From Cherax quadricarinatus (Eukaryota; Arthropoda; Malacostraca; Decapoda; Parastacidae): 64,000 nt of DNA. The notes under the pieces are model-generated. The model worked only from the letters and a program-made list of their open reading frames with translations. It made no database searches and had not been told where the DNA came from. Shown one piece after another: positions 45,349 to 56,033 of this stretch (position 1 is its first letter; every line of letters starts with the position of its first letter). Made by a program: the position numbers and the translations under genes. Location: positions 587,502 through 651,501 of the forward strand of contig NC_091391.1 of the NCBI RefSeq assembly GCF_038502225.1. Direction: 5' to 3'.

Positions 45349-47220
45349 TACTGCAGTCAGGTCCTGGTACACTGGAGGCAGACTGGTGTACTGGAGTCAG
45401 GTCCTGGTACACTGGAGGAAGACTGGTGTACTGGAGTCAGGTCCTGGTACACTGGAGGCAGACTGGTGTACTGGAGTCAGGGTCTGGTACACTGGAGGCA
45501 GACTGGTGTACTGGAGTCAGGTCCTGGTACACTGGAGGCAGACTGGTGTACTGGAGTCAGGTCTTGGTACACTGGAGGCAGACTGGTGTACTGGAGTCAG
45601 GTCCTGGTACACTGGAGGCAGACTGGTATACTGGAGGCAGGGTCTGGTACACTGGAGGCAGACTGGTGTACTGGAGTCAGGTCCTGGTACACTGGAGGCA
45701 GACTGGTGTACTGGAGTCAGGTCCTGGTACACTGGAGGCAGACTGGTGTACTGGAGTCAGGTCCTGGTACACTGGAGGCAGACTGGTGTACTGGAGTCAG
45801 GTCTTGGTACACTGGAGGCAGACTGGTGTACTGGAGTCAGGTCCTGGTACACTGGAGGCAGACTGGTATACTGGAGGCAGGGTCTGGTACACTGGAGGCA
45901 GACTGGTGTACTGGAGTCAGGTCCTGGTACACTGGAGGCAGACTGGTGTACTGGAGTCAGGTCCTGGTACACTGGAGGCAGACTGGTGTGCTGGAGTCAG
46001 GTCCTGGTACACTGGAGGCAGACTGGTGTACTGGAGGCAGGGTGTGGTACACTGGAGGCAGACTGGTGTACTGGAGTCAGGGTCTGGTACACTGGAGGCA
46101 GACTGGTGTACTGGAGTCAGGTCCTGGTACACTGGAGGCAGACTGGTGTACTGGAGGCAGGGTCTGGTACACTGGAGGCAGACTGGTGTACTGGAGTCAG
46201 GTCCTGGTACACTGGAGGCAGACTGGTGTACTGGAGTCAGGTCCTGGTACACTGGAGGCAGACTGGTGTACTGGAGGCAGGGTCTGGTACACTGGAGGCA
46301 GACTGGTGTACTGGAGGCACGGTCTGGTACACTGGAGGCAGACTGGTGTACTGGAGTCAGGTCCTGGTACACTGGAGGCAGACTGGTGTACTGGAGGCAG
46401 GGTCTGGTACACTGGAGGCAGACTGGTGTACTGGAGTCAGGTCCTGGTACACTGGAGGCAGACTGGTGTACTGGAGGCAGGGTCTGGTACACTGGAGGCA
46501 GACTGGTGTACTGGAGTCAGGTCCTGGTACACTGGAGGCAGACTGGTGTACTGGAGTCAGGTCCTGGTACACTGGAGGCAGACTGGTGTACTGGAGGCAG
46601 GGTCTGGTACACTGGAGGCAGACTGGTTTACTGGAGTCAGGTCCTGGTACACTGGAGGCAGACTGGTGTACTGGAGTCAGGTCCTGGTACACTGGAGGCA
46701 GACTGGTGTACTGGAGGCAGGGTCTGGTACACTGGAGGCAGACTGGTGTACTGGAGTCAGGTCCTGGTACACTGGAGGCAGACTGGTACACTGGAGGCAG
46801 ACTGGTACACTGGAGGCAGGCTGGTGTACTGGAGTCAGGTCCTGGTACACTGGAGGCAGGCTGGTGTACTGGAGTCAGGTCCTGGTACACTGGAGGGAGA
46901 CTGGTGTACTGGAGTCAGGAACTGGTACACTGGAGGCAGACTGGTGTACTGGAGGCAGGGTCTGGTACACTGGAGGCAGACTGGTGTACTGGAGTCAGGT
47001 CCTGGTACACTGGAGGCAGACTGGTGTACTGGAGTCAGGTCCTGGTACACTGGAGGCAGACTGGTGTACTGGAGGCAGGGTCTGGTACACTGGAGGCAGA
47101 CTGGTGTACTGGAGTCAGGTCCTGGTACACTGGAGGCAGGCTGGTGTACTGAAGTCAGGTCCTGGTACACTGGAGGGAGACTGGTGTACTGGAGTCAGGA
47201 ACTGGTACACTGGAGGCAGA
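45349..47220. repeat. 40-bp array of paired 20-bp half-units (about 46 copies)
   Basis: Unit GTGTACTGGAGTCAGGTCCT plus GGTACACTGGAGGCAGACTG; the halves are related (GTACTGGAGTCAG versus TACACTGGAGGCAG), so this is a dimerised 20-mer. Alternation of GAGTCAGGTCCTGG and GAGGCAGGGTCTGG gives higher blocks, including a 240-bp (6-unit) block repeated at 45517-45732 and 45757-45972. Small 19-bp units (ACTGGTACACTGGAGGCAG) appear at 46785-46830 and toward the right end. Confidence 0.97.
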
Positions 47221-47798
47221 CTGGTACACTGGAGGCAGACTGGTACACTGGAGGCAGACTGGTACACTGGAGGCAGACTGGTACACTGGAGGCAGGTCCT
47301 GGTACACTGGAGGCAGGTCCTGGAACACTGGAGGCAGGTCCTGGAACACTGGAGGCAGGTCCTGGTACACTGGAGGCAGGTCCTGGAACACTGGAGGCAG
47401 GTCCTGGAACACTGGAGGCAGGTCCTGGTACACTGGAGGCAGGTCCTGGTACACTGGAGGCAGGTCCTGGTACACTGGAGGCAGGTCCTGGTACACTGGA
47501 GGCAGGTCCTGGCACACTGGAGGCAGGTCCTGGCACACTGGAGGCAGGTCCTGGCACACTGGAGGCAGGTCCTGGTACACTGGAGGCAGGTCCTGGTACA
47601 CTGGAGGCAGGTCCTGGTACACTGGAGGCAGGTCCTGGCACACTGGAGGCAGGTCCTGGTACACTGGAGGCAGACTGGTACACTGGAGGCAGGTCCTGGT
47701 ACACTGGAGGCAGGTCCTGGTACACTGGAGGCAGGTCCTGGCACACTGGAGGCAGGTCCTGGCACACTGGAGGCAGGTCCTGGAACACTGGAGGCAGA
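47221..47798. repeat. 21-bp simplified continuation of the 40-bp array (about 25 copies)
   Basis: Begins with four 19-bp units and then settles on a 21-bp unit containing GGTCCTGGTACACTGGAGGC. The variable position is TGGTACAC / TGGAACAC / TGGCACAC. The 21-bp period keeps all frames open on both strands (GTLEAGP on plus, PASSVPG on minus). It is derived from the second half-unit of the preceding array. Confidence 0.95.
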
Positions 47799-48508
47799 CG
47801 TAAGCATCAATCATGTACGTCTCTGGTCGTCGTGTTATCACATCTTATCACTGTTATCACCAACACGATACTGGGATATTGGCCAGCAGTTGGACCAGCA
47901 TCACGAGTGAACAGTTAACTTCTGAACAACACAGACGTCTTGAGTCTCTGTTTACCAACAATTTAAATTAGGAATCGATGGGTGTTTGTGGCATTTCAAA
48001 CAATCTTGGTGGGTTGATACCAAGTGTCAATCTGGAGTAGTCTGTGAGTTACTGGGGTTATAGTTTCTGGTCCATTAGTATCGTGACACTGTGATCCATT
48101 GTTGTGAACATCTTGGAGTTTCTTCCAAGGGAGTGGCGCTCGTTTATTCCCTCCCGTCTTCACCCTCCAGGGGATATATTGATTTATACCCAGGTAAGTC
48201 TAGTGGGCAGGTGTGCCAACACACTTGTGTGATGGCTAGATAGGTTGTCTCCTGTACTCTCTTGTCCCACGGTGATATCAGTGTGGATCAGTCTAGCTGG
48301 TAGTGGTAATGGTATCTGTTGGACATGTGGAAGGTATCCACATAAGACTTTTCAGTGTACCTAACAGCAGTCTGGTCGTTGGGTCGACACCCAGACACCC
48401 TTGTCAGTATTTTAGGTAATTAACATCGACAGGTCAATGTTGAACTGTCAGGGGTCCAAGACTGTTCAACTGTGTCCCAGCATACATAAGGGGGATTACC
48501 AATAGACA
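47799..48508. other. Longest unique stretch (about 710 bp), no gene recognised
   Basis: Mixed sequence without repeats or a convincing ORF. A perfect 5' splice-donor-like CAGGTAAGT sits at 48191-48199. It is preceded by a pyrimidine-rich tract ending CCTCCAG at 48170, which would delimit a 23-nt exon, but no coding context supports it. Possible relics of host sequence or of old transposons; I cannot identify them. Confidence 0.5.
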
Positions 48509-49152
48509 ACTGGTTGTGTTCAAGACCCCTGGTTGTCTTCAAGACCCCTGGTTGTCTTCAAGACCCCTGATTGTCTTCAAGACCCCTGGTTGTCTTCAAG
48601 ACCCCTGGTTGTCTTCAAGACCCCTGGTTGTCTTCAAGACCCCTGGTTGTCTTCAAGACCCGTGGCTGTCTTCAAGACCCCTGGTTGTCTTCAAGACCCC
48701 TGGCTGTCTTCAAGACCCCTGGCTGTCTTCAAGACCCCTGGTTGTCTTCAAGACCCCTGGTTGTCTTCAAGACCCCTGGTTGTCTTCAAGACCCCTGGTT
48801 GTCTTCAAGACCCCTGGTTGTCTTCAAGACCCCTGGTTGTCTTCAAGACCCGTGGCTGTCTTCAAGACCCCTGGTTGTCTTCAAGACCCCTGGCTGTCTT
48901 CAAGACCCCTGGCTGTCTTCAAGACCCCTGGCTGTCTTCAAGACCCCTGGCTGTCTTCAAGACCCCTGGCTGTCTTCAAGACCCGTGGCTGTCTTCAAGA
49001 CCCCTGGTTGTCTTCAAGACCCGTGGCTGTCTTCAAGACCCGTGGCTGTCTTCAAGACCCCTGGCTGTCTTCAAGACCCCTGGCTGTCTTCAAGACCCCT
49101 GGCTGTCTTCAAGACCCCTGGCTGTCTTCAAGACCCCTGGCTGTCTTCAAGA
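48509..49152. repeat. 19-bp TGGTTGTCTTCAAGACCCC array (about 33 copies)
   Basis: Period 19 bp. Variants: TGGCTG / TGGTTG and GACCCGTGG / GACCCCTGG. The final unit reads CTGTCTTCAAGAAGGCACTGG, passing straight into the dispersed element, so the monomer probably originates from that element's edge. The ORFs are artefacts. Confidence 0.96.
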
Positions 49153-49450
49153 AGGCACTGGACAGGCACCTAAAGTCAGTACCTGACCAACCGGGCTGTG
49201 GTTTGAACGTCGGGTTGCGTGCGGCCAGCAATAACAGCCTGGTTGATCAGACCCTGATCCATCATGGACCTTGGTCACAGACCGGGCCGCGGGGGCGTTG
49301 ACCCCCCCAAAACCCTCTCCAGGTATACTCCAAGATATCTATACCTGTAGGGTGTTCCGGGTGTCAGGTACCCCGCAGCACGGTCCACGACCTTGGTGGA
49401 TCAGGGACAGATCAACCAAGTTGTTACTGCTGGCCTCATGCAAACCACAG
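49144..49450 (+). mobile_element. Dispersed decapod-type repetitive element
   Basis: One frame reads FKKALDRHLKSVPDQPGCG and then GLRAASNNSLVDQ, which from memory is the translation of a dispersed repeat seen widely in decapod sequence. Downstream is GACCGGGCCGCGGGGGCGTT then CTCTCCAGGTATACTCCAAG, whose reverse complement matches the fragment at 14226-14297. This piece is likely non-coding or a retrotransposon remnant; the short frame is not proposed as a gene. Confidence 0.6.
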
Positions 49451-49532
49451 TAGGACCACAGCCTGGCTGGTCAGGTACTGACTTTAAGTACCTTTAATTC
49501 CGTTGATTAAGTAAGATGTACCATTGTCTCTT

Positions 49533-49752
49533 GGTAATATAAACACATATGAGTATAATGTGATCCTTTATTGACAACGTTTCGCCCATATAGTGGGCGA
49601 AAGTCACAGATGTACCTGGGGTGGAAGGTACGTGAGTATTTATAGTCAGTACCTTCCACCCCAGGTAGATCTGTTCGTGACTTTCGCCCACTGTGTGGGC
49701 GAAACGTAGTCAATAAAGGATCACATTATACTCCATATGTGTTTATATTACC
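49533..49752. mobile_element. Foldback (long inverted-repeat) element with ACGTTTCGCCC motif
   Basis: The left arm (49533-49631) starts GGTAATATAAACACATATG and the right arm (49649-49752) ends CATATGTGTTTATATTACC. Both include ATGTGATCCTTTATTGAC / GTCAATAAAGGATCACAT, ACGTTTCGCCC / GGGCGAAACGT and ACCTGGGGTGGAAGGTAC / GTACCTTCCACCCCAGGT. The loop is only 17 bp, so the locus can form a hairpin of about 100 bp. It has the look of a MITE or foldback element without coding capacity; no target-site duplication was identified. Confidence 0.8.
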
Positions 49753-49982
49753 ACTGTGTCAGTATTTTATACCATTTATTTCCACCTTTGTCTCTCACTG
49801 TTTCTTGTAGACCATCGTTATTATCCCAGATTAAACTGGTAAATATCCCAGGATATATAATGGAATATCACCCTGTCAGTATTTGCAGACAGAGGGCTGT
49901 CACTTCCTTCTGTCAAGGTGAGTGTGACAGGCTGTCACCTTGCTAGTTTAAAATCTTGACCTCCACAGTTTCTGTCAGTTTG
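49753..49982. other. Unique spacer
   Basis: About 230 bp, AT-rich. Contains CTGTCAC-type fragments (GGCTGTCACTTCC, GGCTGTCACCTTG) near 49890 and 49930. No gene seen; a 69-codon frame has no recognisable content. Confidence 0.5.
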
Positions 49983-52133
49983 ACAGAGGACAAGGATATG
50001 CTTGACTGGGTGTACCCTGCCTGGCAGGGTGCAGAGGACAAGGATATGCTTGACTGGGTGTACCCTGCCTGGCAAGGTGCAGAGGACAAGGATATGCTTG
50101 ACTGAGTGTACCCTGCCTGGCAGGGTGCAGAGGACAAGGATATGCTTGACTGGGTGTACCCTGCCTGGCAGGGTGCAGAGGACAAGGATATGCTTGACTG
50201 GGTGTACCCTGCCTGGCAGGGTGCAGAGGACAAGGATATGCTTGACTGAGTGTACCCTGCCTGGCAAGGTGCAGAGGACAAGGATATGCTTGACTGGGTG
50301 TACCCTGCCTGGCAGGGTGCAGAGGACAAGGATATGCTTGACTGGGTGTACCCTGCCTGGCAGGGTGCAGAGGACAAGGATATGCTTGACTGGGTGTACC
50401 CTGCCTGGCAGGGTGCAGAGGACAAGGATATGCTTGACTGGGTGTACCCTGCCTGGCAAGGTGCAGAGGACAAGGATATGCTTGACTGGGTGTACCCTGC
50501 CTGGCAGGGTGCAGAGGACAGAAGGATATGCTTGACTGGGTGTACCCTGCCTGGCAAGGTGCAGAGGACAAAAGGATATACTTGACTGGGTGTACCCTGC
50601 CTGGCAGGGTGCAGAGGACAGAAGGATATGCTTGACTGGGTGTACCCTGCCTGGCAAGGTGCAGAGGACAGAAGGATATGCTTGACTGGGTGTACCCTGC
50701 CTGGCAGGGTGCAGAGGACAGAAGGATATGCTTGACTGGGTGTACCCTGCCTGGCAAGGTGCAGAGGACAAGGATATGCTTGACTGGGTGTACCCTGCCT
50801 GGCAAGGTGCAGAGGACAGAAGGATATGCTTGACTGGGTGTACCCTGCCTGGCAAGGTGCAGAGGACAAGGATATGCTTGACTGGGTGTACCCTGCCTGG
50901 CAAGGTGCAGAGGACAAGGATATGCTTGACTGGGTTTACCCTGCCTGGCAAGGTGCAGAGGACAAGGATATGCTTGACTGGGTGTACCCTGCCTGGCAAG
51001 GTGCAGAGGACAAGGATATGCTTGACTGGGTGTACCCTGCCTGGCAGGGTGCAGAGGACAAGGATATGCTTGACTGGGTGTACCCTGCCTGGCAAGGTGC
51101 AGAGGACAAGGATATGCTTGACTGGGTGTACCCTGCCTGGCAGGGTGCAGAGGACAAGGATATGCTTGACTGGGTGTACCCTGCCTGGCAAGGTGCAGAG
51201 GACAAGGATATGCTTGACTGGGTGTACCCTGCCTGGCAAGGTGCAGAGGACAAGGATATGCTTGACTGGGTGTACCCTGCCTGGCAAGGTGCAGAGGACA
51301 AGGATATGCTTGACTGGGTGTACCCTGCCTGGCAAGGTGCAGAGGACAAGGATATGCTTGACTGGGTGTACCCTGCCTGGCAAGGTGCAGAGGACAAGGA
51401 TATGCTTGACTGGGTGTACCCTGCCTGGCAGGGTGCAGAGGACAGAAGGATATGCTTGACTGGGTGTACCCTGCCTGGCAGGGTGCAGAGGACAGAAGGA
51501 TATGCTTGACTGGGTGTACCCTGCCTGGCAAGGTGCAGAGGACAGAAGGATATGCTTGACTGGGTGTACCCTGCCTGGCAGGGTGCAGAGGACAGAAGGA
51601 TATGCTTGACTGGGTGTACCCTGCCTGGCAAGGTGCAGAGGACAGAAGGATATGCTTGACTGGGTGTACCCTGCCTGGCAGGGTGCAGAGGACAGAAGGA
51701 TATGCTTGACTGGGTGTACCCTGCCTGGCAAGGTGCAGAGGACAGAAGGATATGCTTGACTGGGTTTACCCTGCCTGGCAAGGTGCAGAGGACAAGGATA
51801 TGCTTGACTGGGTGTACCCTGCCTGGCAAGGTGCAGAGGACAAGGATATGCTTGACTGGGTGTACCCTGCCTGGCAGGGTGCAGAGGACAGAAGGATATG
51901 CTTGACTGGGTGTACCCTGCCTGGCAGGGTGCAGAGGACAGAAGGATATGCTTGACTGGGTGTACCCTGCCTGGCAAGGTGCAGAGGACAGAAGGATATG
52001 CTTGACTGGGTGTACCCTGCCTGGCAGGGTGCAGAGGACAGAAGGATATGCTTGACTGGGTGTACCCTGCCTGGCAAGGTGCAGAGGACAGAAGGATATG
52101 CTTGACTGGGTGTACCCTGCCTGGCAGGGTGCA
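49983..52133. repeat. 48/50-bp minisatellite with a palindromic core (about 44 copies)
   Basis: Unit CAAGGATATGCTTGACTGGG plus TGTACCCTGCCTGGCAGGGTGC and AGAGGA (48 bp); the CAGAAGGATATG form is 50 bp. The core ACCCTGCC-T-GGCAGGGT is a perfect 8-bp inverted repeat; units with GGCAAGGT have one mismatch. The 48-bp form predominates at left and centre, the 50-bp form at 50520-50820 and from 51440 on. Frames open on both strands are artefacts. Confidence 0.97.
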
Positions 52134-52297
52134 GACAGGCCAGTGCTGTCTTCAAACACGTCAGCGTATTTGGTTGTGGCTGTCAGCGGTGTATGAATGC
52201 ACTGCTTCACTGTAACAATAGTTCTGACAGTGTTAGATGTCACTGTCTGATTGATTAATTACTAGTACAGACATTTCTGCTTTAATTGCAAGATATT
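52134..52297. other. Unique spacer
   Basis: About 165 bp (CTGTCTTCAAACACGTCAGC, CACTGTCTGATTGATTAATT). The CTGTCTTCAA start recalls the 19-bp array at 48.5 kb. Nothing else recognised. Confidence 0.5.
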
Positions 52298-54191
52298 GTT
52301 GCAGGATCATGCAGGGGAAGGTTGCAGGATCATGCAGATTAAGGTTGCAGGATCACACAGACTAAGGTTGCAGGATCACACAGACTAAGGTTGCAGGATC
52401 ACACAGACTAAGGTTGCAGGATCACACAGACTAAGGTTGCAGGATCACACAGAGGAAGGTTGCAGGATCACACAGAGGAAGGTTGCAGGATCACACAGAC
52501 TAAGGTTGCAGGATCACACAGACTAAGGTTGCAGGATCACACAGAGGAAGGTTGCAGGATCACACAGACTAAGGTTGCAGGATCACACAGAGGAAGGTTG
52601 CAGGATCACACAGAGGAAGGTTGCAGGATCACACAGAGGAAGGTTGCAGGATCACACAGACTAAGGTTGCAGGATCACACAGAGGAAGGTTGCAGGATCA
52701 CACAGAGGAAGGTTGCAGGATCACACAGACTAAGGTTGCAGGATCACACAGAGGAAGGTTGCAGGATCACACAGAGGAAGGTTGCAGGATCACACAGAGG
52801 AAGGTTGCAGGATCACACAGACTAAGGTTGCAGGATCACACAGAGGAAGGTTGCAGGATCACACAGACTAAGGTTGCAGGATCACACAGAGGAAGGTTGC
52901 AGGATCACACAGAGGAAGGTTGCAGGATCACACAGAGGAAGGTTGCAGGATCACACAGAGGAAGGTTGCAGGATCACACAGAGGAAGGTTGCAGGATCAC
53001 ACAGACTAAGGTTGCAGGATCACACAGACTAAGGTTGCAGGATCACACAGAGGAAGGTTGCAGGATCACACAGAGGAAGGTTGCAGGATCACACAGACTA
53101 AGGTTGCAGGATCACACAGAGGAAGGTTGCAGGATCACACAGAGGAAGGTTGCAGGATCACACAGACTAAGGTTGCAGGATCACACAGAGGAAGGTTGCA
53201 GGATCACACAGAGGAAGGTTGCAGGATCACACAGAGGAAGGTTGCAGGATCACACAGACTAAGGTTGCAGGATCACACAGAGGAAGGTTGCAGGATCACA
53301 CAGACTAAGGTTGCAGGATCACACAGAGGAAGGTTGCAGGATCACACAGAGGAAGGTTGCAGGATCACACAGACTAAGGTTGCAGGATCACACAGACTAA
53401 GGTTGCAGGATCACACAGAGGAAGGTTGCAGGATCACACAGAGGAAGGTTGCAGGATCACACAGAGGAAGGTTGCAGGATCACACAGGGGAAGGTTGCAG
53501 GATCACACAGAGGAAGGTTGCAGGATCACACAGAGGAAGGTTGCAGGATCACACAGAGGAAGGTTTCAGGATCACACAGAGGAAGGTTTCAGGATCACAC
53601 AGAGGAAGGTTGCAGGATCACACAGACTAAGGTTGCAGGATCACACAGACTAAGGTTGCAGGATCACACAGAGGAAGGTTGCAGGATCACACAGAGGAAG
53701 GTTGCAGGATCACACAGAGGAAGGTTGCAGGATCACACAGAGGAAGGTTGCAGGATCACACAGACTAAGGTTGCAGGATCACACAGACTAAGGTTGCAGG
53801 ATCACACAGACTAAGGTTGCAGGATCACACAGACTAAGGTTGCAGGATCACACAGACTAAGGTTGCAGGATCACACAGACTAAGGTTGCAGGATCACACA
53901 GACTAAGGTTGCAGGATCACACAGACTAAGGTTGCAGGATCACACAGACTAAGGTTGCAGGATCACACAGACTAAGGTTGCAGGATCACAGAGGAAGGTT
54001 GCAGGATCACACAGAGGAAGGTTGCAGGATCACACAGAGGAAGGTTGCAGGATCACACAGAGGAAGGTTGCAGGATCACACAGAGGAAGGTTGCAGGATC
54101 ACACAGAGGAAGGTTGCAGGATCACACAGAGGAAGGTTGCAGGATCACACAGAGGAAGGTTGCAGGATCTCACAGAGGAAGGTTGCAGGAT
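52298..54191. repeat. 23-bp GTTGCAGGATCACACAGAGG array, two subtypes (about 82 copies)
   Basis: Period 23 bp. Units end AGAGGAAG or AGACTAAG, mixed in the centre. There is a pure run of the AGACTAAG type at 53765-53975 and a pure AGAGGAAG run at 53985-54180. The first two units have CATGCAG. Rare variants: GTTTCAGG and GGATCTCAC. Confidence 0.97.
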
Positions 54192-54415
54192 ACAGGAGTA
54201 GTTCACTTGTTACTCAGGAAAGACGTGTGACACAGGCTACAGCTTCCTGGGGAGGATGTGCCGCGTTGTCGAGGCTGTCACCCGAGTGCCACCAAAACTG
54301 TCATCCTCAGCAGCCGTCAACGTGTCCATCAGCACCTTGTGTACAGCTGGTAGCAACACCAGTGGTGATGCTCATCACTAACTACACCACTGGTTGTGCC
54401 AGTATATAGTGTATA
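54192..54415. other. Unique spacer
   Basis: About 225 bp. Contains AACACCAGTGGTGATG and CACCACTGGTTGTGCC, which form a loose inverted pair (CACCAGTGGTG / CACCACTGGT). No gene. Confidence 0.5.
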
Positions 54416-54831
54416 GGGACGTCCTTCCAGCCCCAGGGACGTCTCTCCAGCCCCAGGGACGTCCCTCCAGCCCCAGGGACGTCCCTCCAGCCCCAGGGAC
54501 GTCTCTCCAGCCCCAGGGACGTCCTTCCAGCCCCAGGGACGTCTCTCCAGCCCCAGGGACGTCCCTCCAGCCCCAGGCACGTCTCTCCAGCCCCAGGGAC
54601 GTCCCTCCAGCCCCAGGGACGTCTCTCCAGCCCCAGGCACGTCTCTCCAGCCCCAGGGACGTCCCTCCAGCCCCAGGCACGTCTCTCCAGCCCCAGGGAC
54701 GTCCTTCCAGCCCCAGGCACGTCTCTCCAGCCCCAGGGACGTCCCTCCAGCCCCAGGCACGTCTCTCCAGCCCCAGGGACGTCTCTCCAATGCCAGGGAC
54801 GTCTTTCCAGCCCCAGGGACGTCCCTCCAGT
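54416..54831. repeat. 20-bp GGGACGTCCCTCCAGCCCCA array (about 21 copies)
   Basis: Period 20 bp. Each unit has the palindrome GGGACGTCCC (or GGGACGTCTC), which contains the AatII hexamer GACGTC. Variants GGCACGTC and GTCCTTCC. GC-rich and CpG-containing, unlike most arrays here. Confidence 0.97.
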
Positions 54832-54927
54832 CTTAGTTTGTTGCAACATTGGCACTATCAACACAGTGTTGGTGACCCATCCTGTGTGGTAGAACATAGC
54901 CGGGAAACATAGCTTTTATTCTCACTG
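54832..54927. other. Unique spacer
   Basis: About 95 bp (TTGGCACTATCAACACAGTG). Nothing recognised. Confidence 0.5.
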
Positions 54928-55236
54928 TGTGGCAACACACTGCTGGTGTTACCACTGTCTAACTATCATATAGAATAGTGTAGCAACACTGCTGGTGTTA
55001 CCACTGTGTAACTATCATATAGAATAGTGTAGCAACACTGCCGGTGTTACCACTGTGTAACTATCATATAGAATAGTGTAGCAACACTGCCGGTGTTACC
55101 ACTGTGTAACTATCATATAGAATAGTGTAGCAACACTGCTGGTGTTACCACTGTGTAACTATCATATAGAATAGTGTAGCAACACTGCTGGTGTTACCAC
55201 TGTGTAACTACCATACAGAATAGTATAGCAACACTG
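54928..55236. repeat. 49-bp tandem repeat (about 6 copies)
   Basis: Unit TGTGTAACTATCATATAGAA then TAGTGTAGCAACACTGCTGGTG and TTACCAC (spacing 49 bp, 54961 to 55010). Two internal units have GCCGG instead of GCTGG. Units at the edges are more diverged, as expected from unequal exchange. Confidence 0.95.
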
Positions 55237-55530
55237 TAATGGGACTGGTATTGTGTTGCAATCTCAGGGATGCAACATCTATCCTCTCGCTCTGTGTTGC
55301 AATCCTAGTCTATTCGATCGCCCATCTACCATTCCACTTCCTCGTCTATCCTCCCCCTATCCGGACGCAGGAAGAGAAGGGTTAGCAGAGTGTTATTGAA
55401 TGGAGAATAGAAAAGCGATGCCTTTATTCACAGGATTCGTATTATTTCCCCTCCCTCTGTCCCCCTATACAGCAGGTGTGTTGCTGGGACGAAAATACGG
55501 TTCGTGAAATTGGTTCACCTCCCTGCCTAG
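55237..55530. other. Unique spacer, no gene seen
   Basis: About 295 bp of ordinary-looking sequence including two GTGTTGCAATC copies (55253 and 55293). No recognisable ORF or motif. Confidence 0.5.
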
Positions 55531-56033
55531 AGTGGTTCTTCCTGGGTGTGTGGTTCTTCCTGGCGAAACGTCTACAATAGACACACCCTTCCTGGGTGTG
55601 TCTATTGTAGACGTTTCGCCACCCAGTGGCTTTATCAGTACAAATTCCAGGACATAACTGGAAGATAGTAGAACTCTATACAAAAGAAGGGGTAATCAGT
55701 TCGTCAGACTTGGAGGAGGTGTGAAGAGCACCGTAGTCTTAAAGAGTCTGAGGCACAGGCAAGGTTAGTTGGTGTTTATATACTGTCGTCAGGTGTTGAG
55801 GGACGGGCCACTGGTAGGCGGAATTCCTCAGTGGAAGTAGGTCATACCCGAGGGACGGGTTAGTGGTAGTGAAGAAAGTTGTGGTTGATGTCCTCTGAAC
55901 CAAGATTCCGTGATGTTGAAAATTGTATGAAATACCTACAAGTAGGCTTCCTCAGTCAAGTATAAAGACAGCAGTAGTAATCAAATGAAGATGATGTAAT
56001 TAGTCTATCAACCTTGGGGGGAAAGTATTTGAG
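55531..56033. mobile_element. Dispersed element with GGCGAAACGTC hairpin
   Basis: Contains a perfect 27-bp inverted repeat (55562-55588 and 55594-55620) with a 5-nt loop, starting GGCGAAACGTCTACAATAG. This is followed by CCACCCAGTGGCTTTATCAG, which from memory is typical of a dispersed decapod repeat. The downstream body holds GGTAATCAGTTCGTCAGAC (55692) and further diverged GTC..CTCAGCCTTGG motifs (55996 and 56034) that resemble the monomer of the next array. It shares ACGTTTCGCC with the foldback element at 49.6 kb. No coding capacity. Confidence 0.7.

Noticed and set aside
45315..47918. 867-codon and 854-codon ORFs in two frames
   Set aside because: Two long frames overlap fully in the same 40-bp array; both are low-complexity repeats and neither has a recognisable domain.
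49144..49301. Short protein reading FKKALDRHLKSVPDQPGCG
   Set aside because: Recognised as the translation of a dispersed repeat. The frame is continuous with the 19-bp array upstream and lacks its own start.
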